A stretch of 64,000 nucleotides of DNA from Bin87 sp965232895 (GTDB taxonomy: Bacteria; Chloroflexota; Dehalococcoidia; Lucifugimonadales; UBA3495). This document shows, one piece after another, positions 15,691 through 23,821 of the stretch. The stretch covers positions 434,001 to 498,000 of the forward strand of contig OZ247430.1 in NCBI GenBank assembly GCA_965232895.1, given 5' to 3'. The notes beneath the pieces are model-generated. The model saw only the letters and a list, made by a program, of their open reading frames with translations, was not told where the DNA came from and searched no databases. Numbering within the stretch: position 1 is the stretch's first letter; every line of letters starts with the position of its first letter. The translations under genes and the position numbers were made by a program.

Positions 15691-16257
15691 GTGAAGATCG
15701 GGCTGATCTCCGACACCCATTCCGCAGGCAGTGGCCGGGATCTGCCAACAGCGGTTTTCGATGCGCTGCAGGATTGCGATCTGCTCCTGCACTGCGGAGA
15801 CCTGGAGTGCATCGGCGTCCTCGATTACCTCGAGGAACTGGCGCCAGTGCTGGCGGTGCGGGGGTACGAGGATCCGGTGGAGCCCGGGGAGCGGCTGGCT
15901 AATGTTTCGCGCATTGTCGAGGTGGCGGGGGTACGGATCGGGATGGTGCACGACATTCAGTGGCCGCCGCCGTCGATTCCTACCACGCCCGACGGAACGG
16001 GGCTGGTTTGGCCGACAACCGGCCTGGGCGCGTTGCTGGAAAAGAAATTTGGCGGCGAGGTTGACGTGGTCGTCTTCGGAGACACGCACGAAGAAATGGT
16101 GGAATGGAAAGAAGGGGTACTATTCGTGAACCCGGGCAGCCCCACGTATCCCGGTCGTCGCCACGCGCCGGGGTCGCCGGGAACAGTCGCCGTCGTCGAC
16201 ATCGGCGACGGCGAAATCAGGGCACGCATAGTCGATTTAGCGCCGGAAACCGCCTGA
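15691..16257 (+). CDS. YfcE/MJ0936-like metallophosphoesterase with altered metal site
   Basis: A 188-residue calcineurin-like phosphoesterase of the YfcE/MJ0936 group. Motifs in order: LISDTHSAG (Asp and His present), LLHCGDLE (Asp present), VRGYED where the family has GN(C/H)D, GMVHD where the family has HG, and VVFGDTHEE where the family has GHTH. The bridging Asn and one His ligand are thus Tyr and Asp. VNPGSPTYPG near the end is normal. The fold assignment is sure, but activity as a two-metal phosphodiesterase is uncertain. Start is GTG at 15691, 9 bases after the LLM gene. Confidence 0.85.
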   Translation: MKIGLISDTHSAGSGRDLPTAVFDALQDCDLLLHCGDLECIGVLDYLEELAPVLAVRGYEDPVEPGERLANVSRIVEVAGVRIGMVHDIQWPPPSIPTTPDGTGLVWPTTGLGALLEKKFGGEVDVVVFGDTHEEMVEWKEGVLFVNPGSPTYPGRRHAPGSPGTVAVVDIGDGEIRARIVDLAPETA

Positions 16258-16266
16258 CCCTTTTGA

Positions 16267-16295
16267 TTGACACCCAACAGGGCCTGTGCTAGTTT
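16267..16295 (+). promoter_or_regulatory. Promoter of the pyrophosphatase gene
   Basis: TTGACA (16267-16272), 17-base spacer, TAGTTT (16290-16295) preceded by TGC, giving a perfect -35 and an extended -10. The gene starts at 16341 after a GGAGAGGAGAG site. Confidence 0.55.
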
Positions 16296-16340
16296 CGCAA
16301 CGTTTGTCGGGATTCATAGCCGAAAAACGGAGAGGAGAGA

Positions 16341-18410
16341 ATGGAATCAATCATCGTAGCCTTGGCGGCTGGGGTAATTGCCCTGGCTTTTGCGGCCTTC
16401 ACGGCCTTCCGGGTTATCGGCTCGGACCAGGGGAATGAGCGCATGCGGGAGATCGGCGATGCGATCCGCGCCGGTGCGTCCGCCTTTTTGCGCCGCGAGT
16501 ACATGTCGCTGCTGCCATTCGTTGTGGTGGTAGCCGTGATCCTGGCGGTGCTGGACTACACGGTCTTCACTCACAACCTGGGCGTTCCGGCCACGGCGAT
16601 CTCATACCTGGTGGGAACGATTTGTTCCGGACTGGCCGGTTTCGTCGGGATGAACGTGGCGGTACGCGCCAACGTCCGAACTGCTGCCGCGGCCATGCGG
16701 GGGTTGAACCCGGCCCTGCGGGTGGCGTTCTCCAGCGGAACCGTGATGGGCGTAACGGTCGTCGGCATCGGCCTGCTGGGCGTGACTATCCTGTACCTGA
16801 TTTTCCAGGACATCGGGGCAGTGGCCGGCTTCGGGTTCGGCGCCAGCTCCATCGCGCTGTTCGCCCGCGTGGGCGGCGGCATCTTCACCAAGGCGGCCGA
16901 CGTTGGTTCCGACCTGGTGGGCAAGGTGGAAGCCGGCATCCCTGAGGATGACCCGCGCAACCCGGGCGTGATCGCCGACAACGTCGGTGACAACGTGGGT
17001 GACGTGGCCGGCATGGGCGCCGACCTGTTTGAATCCTACGTGGGCAGCATCATCTCTGCGATTGCTCTGGCTGCTGCCAGCACCACCGCGTTTGCGGTGT
17101 TCGGCAACGACGCGGTGTTCCCGATGCTGTTGGCCGGCGCGGGCATCGTGGCCGCAATCCTGGGCACTTTCGTGGTGCGCAGCGGGGAGCAGGCCGACTT
17201 CGAGCGGCTGCTCTGGGCGCTGCGCTACGGCATCTTCGCCGCGGGCGGGCTGCTGATAATCTTCGCCGCCATATTGACCATCACCCTGACCGGAAACTGG
17301 TGGTGGTTCGGCTGCGTGGTAGCCGGCCTCGTGGCCGGGACCATCATCGGCCTGGCCACCGAGTACTACACGTCCTACAGCTACAAGCCGACGCAGCGCG
17401 TGTCGGAATCGTCGCAAACCGGCGCGGCCACCGTAATCATCAGTGGTATCGCCTCCGGCATGCTGAGCACGCTGATTCCGGTGATCTGCGTATCGGTAGC
17501 AATCCTGCTGGCGTACTGGTTCGCGGGCTTCTACGGCATAGCGCTGGCCGGCGTCGGGCTGCTGTCCACCCTCGGGATCACGCTGGCAACCGACGCCTAC
17601 GGGCCGGTTGCGGACAACGCCGGCGGCATCGCCGAGCAGGCCAACCTGGATCCGGAGGTGCGCGAGCGCACCGACGCGCTGGACGCGCTGGGCAACACCA
17701 CGGCGGCCACCGGCAAGGGCTTTGCCATCGGATCGGCGGCATTGACGGCTTTGGCGCTGCTGGCCGCCTTCGCCGTGAGCGCGCAGCTGATCACCCTGGG
17801 GCCGGACGGACGGCTAGCGGCGGGCGATTCTGGCATCAACATCCTCCAACCGCAGATCCTGGTCGGCCTGGTTATCGGTGCGATGCTGCCGTTCATCTTC
17901 TCGGCTCTGACCATGCAGGCGGTTGGCCGGGCGGCGCAGGGAATTGTGGACGAAGTGCGCCGTCAGTTCCGCGAAATACCGGGTCTGATGGAAGGCACCG
18001 CCACTCCCGACTCGGCGCGCTGCGTGGACATCAGCACACGGGGCGCGCTGCGGGAGATGATCCTGCCCGGCGTGATGGCGGTGCTGGCCCCGATTGCCGC
18101 CGGTTTCATATTGGGCGAGGCCGCCCTGGGCGGGATGCTGATCGGGTCGGTGTCGGCCGGTTTCATGCTGGCGATCATGATGGCATCGGCCGGCGGCACG
18201 TGGGACAACGCGAAGAAGTACGTCGAACTGGGCAACTACGGCGGCAAAGGCTCAGACGCTCATAAGGCCGCGGTGGAAGGCGACGTGGTCGGTGACCCGT
18301 TCAAGGACACCTCCGGACCGAGCCTGAACATCCTGCTCAAGCTGATGGCGATCGTGTCACTGGTGTTCGCTCCGGCATTCGTGGCGGCGCCGGACTTGAT
18401 CAACCTGTAA
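16341..18410 (+). CDS. hppA: Membrane ion-pumping pyrophosphatase, K+-dependent type
   Basis: A 689-residue integral membrane pyrophosphatase with about 16 hydrophobic segments. PPi hydrolysis drives ion export. Substrate-site motifs are complete: DVGSDLVGKVEAGIPEDDPRNP, ADNVGDNVGDVAG, TDAYGPVADNAGGIAEQ, and near the end SAGGTWDNAKKYVE. The sequence GNTTAATGKGF has Ala where K+-independent enzymes carry Lys, so it belongs to the K+-dependent group. MGADLFESYVGS has the Glu placed as in Na+-pumping enzymes, so Na+ may be the pumped ion, though H+ or both are possible. It has its own promoter and a palindrome after its stop. Confidence 0.95.
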   Translation: MESIIVALAAGVIALAFAAFTAFRVIGSDQGNERMREIGDAIRAGASAFLRREYMSLLPFVVVVAVILAVLDYTVFTHNLGVPATAISYLVGTICSGLAGFVGMNVAVRANVRTAAAAMRGLNPALRVAFSSGTVMGVTVVGIGLLGVTILYLIFQDIGAVAGFGFGASSIALFARVGGGIFTKAADVGSDLVGKVEAGIPEDDPRNPGVIADNVGDNVGDVAGMGADLFESYVGSIISAIALAAASTTAFAVFGNDAVFPMLLAGAGIVAAILGTFVVRSGEQADFERLLWALRYGIFAAGGLLIIFAAILTITLTGNWWWFGCVVAGLVAGTIIGLATEYYTSYSYKPTQRVSESSQTGAATVIISGIASGMLSTLIPVICVSVAILLAYWFAGFYGIALAGVGLLSTLGITLATDAYGPVADNAGGIAEQANLDPEVRERTDALDALGNTTAATGKGFAIGSAALTALALLAAFAVSAQLITLGPDGRLAAGDSGINILQPQILVGLVIGAMLPFIFSALTMQAVGRAAQGIVDEVRRQFREIPGLMEGTATPDSARCVDISTRGALREMILPGVMAVLAPIAAGFILGEAALGGMLIGSVSAGFMLAIMMASAGGTWDNAKKYVELGNYGGKGSDAHKAAVEGDVVGDPFKDTSGPSLNILLKLMAIVSLVFAPAFVAAPDLINL

Positions 18411-18435
18411 GCGCCGCCGGCATACGCTGGTGATT

Positions 18436-18465
18436 AGCAGGGGCGGCCAATTGGTCGCCCCTGCT
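18436..18465. repeat. GGGGCG intergenic palindrome, copy 3
   Basis: AGCAGGGGCGGCCAA (18436-18450) abuts TTGGTCGCCCCTGCT (18451-18465), a 15-bp near-perfect palindrome with one G-T wobble and no spacer. It follows the pyrophosphatase stop, and its right half overlaps the likely -35 of the next gene. Confidence 0.7.
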
Positions 18466-18479
18466 GCATACGCTACAAT
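18451..18479 (+). promoter_or_regulatory. Promoter of the zinc-finger/pRiA4b-like gene
   Basis: TTGGTC (18451-18456), 17-base spacer, TACAAT (18474-18479). The start point would be near 18486, which supports translation from ATG 18519 with a GAGGGTG site rather than from ATG 18486. Confidence 0.45.
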
Positions 18480-18518
18480 GGCGGCATGACGGCAGAATCG
18501 GTTGCGAGGGTGATTGCA

Positions 18519-19235
18519 ATGCCTCAAATTACGCCCAGCGGCAAATGCGAACTGTGCGGCAGGTCGTTCCGAAAATCCGGAATGACCCGACACCTGCAAA
18601 GCTGCCTCGCCAAAATCGGGCTGCCCGGAGAGCCGGGCCCCGGCTCCGCGAATAGCATCCATCTTTTGGTGGAGGATACCTATCGACCGGAGTACTGGCT
18701 GCATCTGGCGGTTCCGGCCACCACTGAACTGGCGGAGCTGGACCGGTACCTGCGGGATACTTGGCTGGAATGCTGCGGGCATCTCAGCTCTTTTTTCATT
18801 GGCCGCGCGGAGTACAAGTGGCAAATTTTTGAGATGGACGAACTCTTCTCCGACCTCCGGGAAAGCGAACTCAATACAATGGAGGTTGACCTGGGGCTGG
18901 TTGCCCCGCCGCGGACCGAGTTCAGCCATTGGTACGACTACGGAACGACTACGAAACTGCGGCTGCGCAGTCTGGGGGAAACGTCAGGCAACGGGAGTGG
19001 TGAAATCACTCTGCTGGCCCGCAACGACGCTCCGGCGATAGACTGCTCAATGTGCGGCGCGCCGGCAACGTGGGTGAGTCCTGCGGAAGACGACTGGATC
19101 GCGCTGACGGCCGGCCTGTGTGATAACTGCGCTCCAGCCTCCGAGTACCGGCTGCCCGTCGTCAATTCCCCCCGCTGCGGCGTGTGCGCCTACGACGGGA
19201 TACCCATGCAGATTGTTGGCTATGATGCAAACTGA
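18519..19235 (+). CDS. pRiA4b ORF-3-like protein with zinc-finger modules
   Basis: A 238-residue protein. Near the N-terminus a C2H2/C2HC-like finger reads CELCGRSFRKSGMTRHLQSC. A middle region with YWLHLAVPATTELAELDRYL and CGHLSSFFI resembles the plasmid pRiA4b ORF-3 family (function unknown). The C-terminal part has more Cys pairs, CSMCG...CDNC and CGVC, which could bind another zinc. The combination suggests a nucleic-acid-related role, but this is inference. ATG 18519 is preferred because GAGGGTG precedes it; ATG 18486 is the alternative. It is followed 20 bases later by an SDR gene. Confidence 0.65.
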   Translation: MPQITPSGKCELCGRSFRKSGMTRHLQSCLAKIGLPGEPGPGSANSIHLLVEDTYRPEYWLHLAVPATTELAELDRYLRDTWLECCGHLSSFFIGRAEYKWQIFEMDELFSDLRESELNTMEVDLGLVAPPRTEFSHWYDYGTTTKLRLRSLGETSGNGSGEITLLARNDAPAIDCSMCGAPATWVSPAEDDWIALTAGLCDNCAPASEYRLPVVNSPRCGVCAYDGIPMQIVGYDAN

Positions 19236-19255
19236 CTTGAATGGAGACGACGACC

Positions 19256-20035
19256 ATGACCAGCAGCAACGGCAACCTGTTTGACCTCACCGGGCGCGTG
19301 GCCCTGATCACCGGCGGGAACGGCGGCCTGGGACTGGGCATGGCGTTGGGGTTGGCCAACGCGGGGGCGGACATCGCCATCGCTGCGCGCAACCCGGAGA
19401 AGAACGCCGACGCCGTTGCCGCCGTCGAAGGGACCGGGCGACATGCCTTTGCCATCCCAACCGACGTCACCAGCGATTCGGACATCGATGACATGGCATC
19501 CCGGGCGATAGCGCATTTCGGTCACGTTGACATCCTGGTCAACAATGCCGGAGCCACCGTGCGCAAGGCTCCGGAGGACATCACCGCCGCCGAGTGGGAC
19601 AACGTGCTGGACGTGAACCTGCGGGCGGCGTTCCTGTCGTGCAAGGCGATCTACCCGCATTTCAAGGCGCAGGGCGGGGGCAAGATCATCTGCATCGGCA
19701 GCATGTACAGCATCTTCGGCGGCGGAGGCAGCGGCGTGCCCTACTCGTCCAGCAAGGGCGGGATCGTGCAGCTTGCCAAGAGCTTCGCCGTGGCCTGGGC
19801 CGGCGACAACATCCAGTCCAACGCGATCCTGCCGGGCTGGTTTATGACCGAACTGACGCAGGCGATACCGGAAACCCAGCCGGAACGGTACGACCTGATC
19901 AACAAGCGCATTCCCATGGGCCGGTGGGGCGACGCCAACGAGTTGCAGGGGGCAGCGGTTTTCCTGTCCAGCCGGGCGTCCGACTACGTGACGGGGGCGG
20001 TGATCACGGTGGACGGGGGATTTTCCGTAGCGTGA
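19256..20035 (+). CDS. Short-chain dehydrogenase/reductase (SDR), KduD/glucose dehydrogenase-like
   Basis: A 259-residue classical SDR. The nucleotide site is TGGNGGLGLGMA, NNAG occurs in the central strand, the catalytic Ser is in IGSMYS, and Tyr/Lys are in YSSSKGG. The C-terminal VTGAVITVDGGFS is typical. Family members oxidise sugars or hydroxy acids (for example 2-deoxy-D-gluconate); substrate is unknown. ATG 19256 is chosen because GGAG lies 9 bases upstream; ATG 19241 is an alternative. Its last 32 bases overlap the 3' end of the convergent membrane-protein gene. Confidence 0.9.
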   Translation: MTSSNGNLFDLTGRVALITGGNGGLGLGMALGLANAGADIAIAARNPEKNADAVAAVEGTGRHAFAIPTDVTSDSDIDDMASRAIAHFGHVDILVNNAGATVRKAPEDITAAEWDNVLDVNLRAAFLSCKAIYPHFKAQGGGKIICIGSMYSIFGGGGSGVPYSSSKGGIVQLAKSFAVAWAGDNIQSNAILPGWFMTELTQAIPETQPERYDLINKRIPMGRWGDANELQGAAVFLSSRASDYVTGAVITVDGGFSVA

Positions 20036-20366
20036 AGGTATACAGAAGTGCTGCCGCCAGTACACATAGCCATCCTATCCAGGAAAGCAGTGCTAAACCG
20101 ACGCTGTATCCGATGAATGTGAAAATATTAAACAAGATGAGCGCGGGGACGTACAGCAATTCCAGTAGCAGCTCAATGGCCGGATTTCGGGAATCGTCGA
20201 AAGACAAAATCTCGTCTTCAATCTCATCTTGATGGCGAGTGACGGCGGCGGAAGTCAGGCAAAATATTCCCACTAACAATAGCAGCGCCACAAAGAACCG
20301 CTTGGAATCATTCTTCCGTTCGCCTGGAAGCTGCTTCTCCTCTCCGCCTCCCTCCGATGACGTCAC
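20004..20366 (-). CDS. Small membrane protein of unknown function
   Basis: A 120-residue protein with a charged N-terminus and three hydrophobic segments (about residues 24-41, 71-94 and 95-112). The sequence is not recognised. GTG at 20366 is chosen as start because it overlaps the acetamidase stop in a GTGA arrangement, typical of translational coupling; the longer open frame to 20459 would run well into the acetamidase gene. Its stop lies inside the convergent SDR gene (32-base tail-to-tail overlap). Confidence 0.6.
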   Translation of the reverse strand: MTSSEGGGEEKQLPGERKNDSKRFFVALLLLVGIFCLTSAAVTRHQDEIEDEILSFDDSRNPAIELLLELLYVPALILFNIFTFIGYSVGLALLSWIGWLCVLAAALLYTFTLRKIPRPP

Positions 20367-21235
20367 AACTGATCCAAAGCCTGCCGCGATAGCATCATCT
20401 TGACCGGGCTGATGGGGCGAAAGGTGCGGGAGACGCGGACGTCGCCGGCGAGACTGCACAGCGTGTAGGCATCGTAGGGCGCCATGCCCTTTTCCGTAAT
20501 CAGGAAGTCCACCATCTCGCGGACCGCCTGCTTCATGGCCGGGCCGAGGTCGTCGCCGTGGGACAGGACGACGTAGTGCTCAGGTGTGATCGCGCGAGGT
20601 CCGGTGAGGGTCATGCCCTTTTCAACGGTGACGCGGACGTGGGTGTCAGCGGAGCACTCGGCGCCGGTGCCGGCCACCGCGCCATCGCCGACCACGGCGT
20701 GGCAGTCGCCCATGGCGAGGAGCGCGCCGGGGACGAACACCGGCAGGAACAGGACGCTCCCCTCTACCAACTCTTTCATGTCGATGTCGCCGCCGTAGGG
20801 CCCGCTGTCGCTGGCCGTCTCCTGCGGGTAGGTCGGCGTGGTGGCGACGAGCCCCATGGACGGATTCAAGGGCAGGCGCATGCCGCTGGGCAGCACCAGA
20901 TTGTCACCGTCAATGCTCATAACGGTTGGGTATCCCTCGGTGAACTCGGCTTCGAGGAAACCGCGGCCGGGCATGACCATGTGGGCCGGGTTTTCCTTGG
21001 GTTTGATGCTGACGAACTCGACGCGCAGGGCGTCGCCAGGCTCTGCGCCTTTGACGTAGATCGGGCCGGTGGCGGGTCCTTTCAAGGACTTTTCCTGCAG
21101 CACGCCGGGCTCGCGGATGCCCTCGAAAGCGTCCCAGGTTTCCACCATGAGGTCGTCGCCGGAGTCGATGGTGACGGCCGGCTCGTTCTCGGGGTGGAGG
21201 ACGTAGATGCGGTGGTCGCGGGAGATAGATTTCAT
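20363..21235 (-). CDS. Acetamidase/formamidase family protein
   Basis: A 290-residue protein of the FmdA/AmdA family, which hydrolyses formamide or acetamide to ammonia and the acid. Recognisable stretches are GPIYVKGAEPGDALRVEF near residue 58, the GPYGGDIDMKEL segment, GSVLFLPVFVPGALLAMGDCHAVVGDG, and the C-terminal DYVVLS-like EHYVVLSHG. The DxHxxxGDGE-like motif here reads DCHAVVGDGA, so the Glu found in formamidases is Ala. Length matches the family. Start ATG 21235. It lies between a phosphoesterase gene and the small membrane-protein gene, at the end of the long minus-strand run. Confidence 0.88.
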   Translation of the reverse strand: MKSISRDHRIYVLHPENEPAVTIDSGDDLMVETWDAFEGIREPGVLQEKSLKGPATGPIYVKGAEPGDALRVEFVSIKPKENPAHMVMPGRGFLEAEFTEGYPTVMSIDGDNLVLPSGMRLPLNPSMGLVATTPTYPQETASDSGPYGGDIDMKELVEGSVLFLPVFVPGALLAMGDCHAVVGDGAVAGTGAECSADTHVRVTVEKGMTLTGPRAITPEHYVVLSHGDDLGPAMKQAVREMVDFLITEKGMAPYDAYTLCSLAGDVRVSRTFRPISPVKMMLSRQALDQL

Positions 21236-21249
21236 GGCGGGGCTCCTAA

Positions 21250-22023
21250 TCAGTTGTCAGCAGCAATCGGCAGGTTTGCAGAGAATGCGCGGGACATCTG
21301 CATTTCGACTTGCGAAACCATTACTCCCGGTGACGTATGCGGAAACAGATCTACCACGTTCACCGCCACGTTGCCCCGATTGGCTGACGCGCCCATGGGG
21401 GAACCGGAATAGAACGCAGTGACGCCGTTTTGCGATACGTCCTCGAAACGCTCCCAGTGGCCCAGCGCGATGTAGTCGCAGGAGGCCTCGGCGATTTCAC
21501 GGGGGCGTATGGGTGATGAGCGTTCCTCGGTATCGTCCGGGTAGTGAAAGTGGCCATGGGCCATGGCGACGCGCCAGTGGCCGGTGCGGTGGGTCGGGAT
21601 GCCGGCCAGGGGTCGAAAGGCCGGCGTGTGGCTGTCCATGGCGCGGCCCCACACCTCCAACGAAAGCTCTGGGAAGGTCAGAGTCTGCCCGCGGGCGCCG
21701 CGGATGATGTGGAGGTTTTCCGGAGCATTGCCGAACGGAGACCGATGATAAAGCGACGCGGAGTCGTAGAGATCATGGTTGCCGGGCAGTATCACCGTCG
21801 GGACGACGGCACGCCGGATCTCACTTACGAAGAACTCCAGAACGGCATCGGAAATACGGGCGTTGTCGAAGACGTCGCCGGCAATGAGCAGCGCGTCGCC
21901 CCGCTGATCGTGCACTCCGTCCACCACGGCGGAAAGCGCGCGCTGCGCGGATTCCGGGTCCCAATCGTCTCCCAGGTGCGTATCCGAGGTATGGATGATG
22001 CGTAGCTGTCGTCGGGTAGTCAT
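21250..22023 (-). CDS. SbcD/YhaO-like metallophosphoesterase
   Basis: A 257-residue calcineurin-like phosphoesterase related to the Mre11/SbcD nuclease core. Motifs: IIHTSDTHLGDDWD, LLIAGDVFDN, ILPGNHDLYD, MAHGHFHYP, and YIALGHWERF, where the family GHxH is GHWE, so one metal ligand is not the usual His. It lacks the C-terminal capping domain and has no SbcC partner beside it. ATG 22023 is chosen; an in-frame TTG at 22041 is possible. It starts 23 bases after hflX. Confidence 0.85.
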   Translation of the reverse strand: MTTRRQLRIIHTSDTHLGDDWDPESAQRALSAVVDGVHDQRGDALLIAGDVFDNARISDAVLEFFVSEIRRAVVPTVILPGNHDLYDSASLYHRSPFGNAPENLHIIRGARGQTLTFPELSLEVWGRAMDSHTPAFRPLAGIPTHRTGHWRVAMAHGHFHYPDDTEERSSPIRPREIAEASCDYIALGHWERFEDVSQNGVTAFYSGSPMGASANRGNVAVNVVDLFPHTSPGVMVSQVEMQMSRAFSANLPIAADN

Positions 22024-22046
22024 CAAGAAAGGTCGTCCCAAACAGG

Positions 22047-23234
22047 TTATGCGGGGGCGGGAGCCGGCGCCGTTGCGGCAGCGCCTACCTGGTCCAGGAT
22101 GGATTCCAGCAGCGCCGGCAGGTTCCAGCCGCGAGCGGCGGACACAAACACCCGACCGTTGACGGCGGGCGAATCCGCGCCAGAGATCGCAGACAGGTCG
22201 ATCTGATCGAGGACCTGCACGTCGGCTGGATCGTCGGTGAGCAGGTCCAGCTTGTTGATCACCAACAGGCGCGGCTTGCCGCCGAGGTCAAGGTCGGCGA
22301 GAGTCTGCTCCACGACCTCGGCCTGCTCAGGAGCCTTGGGGTGGGTTATGTCAATGACGTGCAGGAGCAGGTCGGCCTCGCTGAGCTCCTCCAGGGTGGC
22401 GCGGAAGGCGGCAACGACGGTGGGTGAAAGTTTCTGGATGAACCCCACCGTGTCGCTGAGCAGCAACTCGTTGCCGTCAGGCAGGCGCAGGCGCCGGGTC
22501 ACCGGATCCAGGGTGTTGAACAGCTGGTCCTCGGCGGGCACGCCGGCGTCGCAGAGGGCGTTGAACAGCGTGCTCTTGCCCGCGTTGGTGTAGCCCACGA
22601 GAGTTGCCATGGGGGTGGATGAGCGCCGCCTTCGCTCGAGGTACTGGCTGCGACGCTTGCGCACGTTGTCCAGCTCAGACTCGATCTTCTGGATGCGACG
22701 GCGGATCAGGCGACGGTCGGTCTCGAGCTGGGTCTCACCGGGGCCGCGGGTGCCGATGCCGCCGCCGAGACGCTCCAGGTGGGACCACTGACCCACCAAC
22801 CGGGGCAACAGGTACTGGTGCTGGGCCAGCTCCACCTGGATCTGGCCCTCGCGAGTGCGGGCGTGGCGTCCGAACACGTCCAGTATCAGTGCTGTACGGT
22901 CGATGACTTTGATTTGCAGAGCCGCTTCGAGGTTGCGCTGCTGGGTGGGGGTCAGTTCATCGTCGCAGATCACAACGTCGGGGCGTTCGTCCTCCAGCAG
23001 TTCCTGCAACTCCTGGAGCTTTCCCTTGCCCAAGTAGGTTGGGGTGATGCGCTCGGCACGCTGGGACACGGTGGCGACTACCTCGGCGCCGGCGGACCGG
23101 GTCAGGTAGTCCAACTCGACCAGCGTGTCGTCCAGCCCCCAGAGGCTCTCGCCGCGCTTCTTCGCCTCGACGGCAACCAGCACTGCCCGTTCGGTTAGCG
23201 GGCCGGTTGGTTTGGGTTGGCGGGATTTGGGCAT
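22047..23234 (-). CDS. hflX: GTPase HflX
   Basis: A 395-residue ribosome-associated GTPase that splits stalled or hibernating 70S ribosomes. The N-terminal HflX domain includes TYLGKGKLQEL and DDELTPTQQRNLE, followed by the linker QYLLPRLVGQWSHLERLGGG and GTRGPGETQLETDRR. The G domain shows G1 GYTNAGKSTLFNAL, G3 DTVGFIQKL and G4 NKLD. Length is normal. Start ATG 23234 lies 9 bases after the Uma2-family gene. The C-terminus ends in an Ala/Pro tail. Confidence 0.95.
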   Translation of the reverse strand: MPKSRQPKPTGPLTERAVLVAVEAKKRGESLWGLDDTLVELDYLTRSAGAEVVATVSQRAERITPTYLGKGKLQELQELLEDERPDVVICDDELTPTQQRNLEAALQIKVIDRTALILDVFGRHARTREGQIQVELAQHQYLLPRLVGQWSHLERLGGGIGTRGPGETQLETDRRLIRRRIQKIESELDNVRKRRSQYLERRRRSSTPMATLVGYTNAGKSTLFNALCDAGVPAEDQLFNTLDPVTRRLRLPDGNELLLSDTVGFIQKLSPTVVAAFRATLEELSEADLLLHVIDITHPKAPEQAEVVEQTLADLDLGGKPRLLVINKLDLLTDDPADVQVLDQIDLSAISGADSPAVNGRVFVSAARGWNLPALLESILDQVGAAATAPAPAPA

Positions 23235-23243
23235 AGACGGCGA

Positions 23244-23819
23244 TTATCGCTGGCGACGAAAGAGTTGCCACACGGGGATGCTGAACCCCGGCAACAGTTC
23301 TTCGCCATCCAGAACATCATCCTCGTGGAGCGTCACGGTGGGTTGATCGGCGCGATAGCGGGCTACGCTGGTATTCTCGGGGTTGAGCACCCATACCTCC
23401 CGTGCGCCAAAATCCAGCCACATTTGAGCTTTGTCCGACAGGAGGCGGTCGTGGCGGGAATTGCTGGGTGAGGCTACTTCAATGCACAGGTCCGGGGTAA
23501 GTTCGGGAAAGCCGGTGGTTCCGGGCGGGATGCGTCCGGGAGCGAACCAGGCAACATCCGGGGAGCGGACGGTGTCAGGATCCCGTTCCAGCAAGTATCC
23601 GGTTTCGCCAACACGAAGGTCGCCATAGCCAACGGCAATAATGTATTGAAACAAATTGCCGTGTGAAAAGGACACGGTCTCTCCGTGAGGGTCACCGGTA
23701 GCCACTTCTTTCTCCGTGAGGACGCCGCGGATGAGTTCGTACCGCTTGCCGGGAACGCGCTCCATGACCAGAAGCTCGTCGGCAGTCATCAGGCGCGATG
23801 GCGTTTTGGCGGTAGTCAT
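23244..23819 (-). CDS. Uma2-family (DUF820) restriction-endonuclease-fold protein
   Basis: A 191-residue protein of the Uma2 family, common in cyanobacteria and Chloroflexota, with a PD-(D/E)XK nuclease fold. TADELLVMERVPGKRYELIRGVL is the N-terminal hallmark, followed by RSPDVAWFAPGR (Asp), LCIEVASPSNSR (Glu), DKAQMWLDFGAREVWVLNPEN (Lys-like) and a final LLPGFSIPV. The biological role of the family is unclear. Start ATG 23819 is 2 bases after the dapL stop; GAGGC precedes it. Confidence 0.9.
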   Translation of the reverse strand: MTTAKTPSRLMTADELLVMERVPGKRYELIRGVLTEKEVATGDPHGETVSFSHGNLFQYIIAVGYGDLRVGETGYLLERDPDTVRSPDVAWFAPGRIPPGTTGFPELTPDLCIEVASPSNSRHDRLLSDKAQMWLDFGAREVWVLNPENTSVARYRADQPTVTLHEDDVLDGEELLPGFSIPVWQLFRRQR

Positions 23820-23821
23820 GG

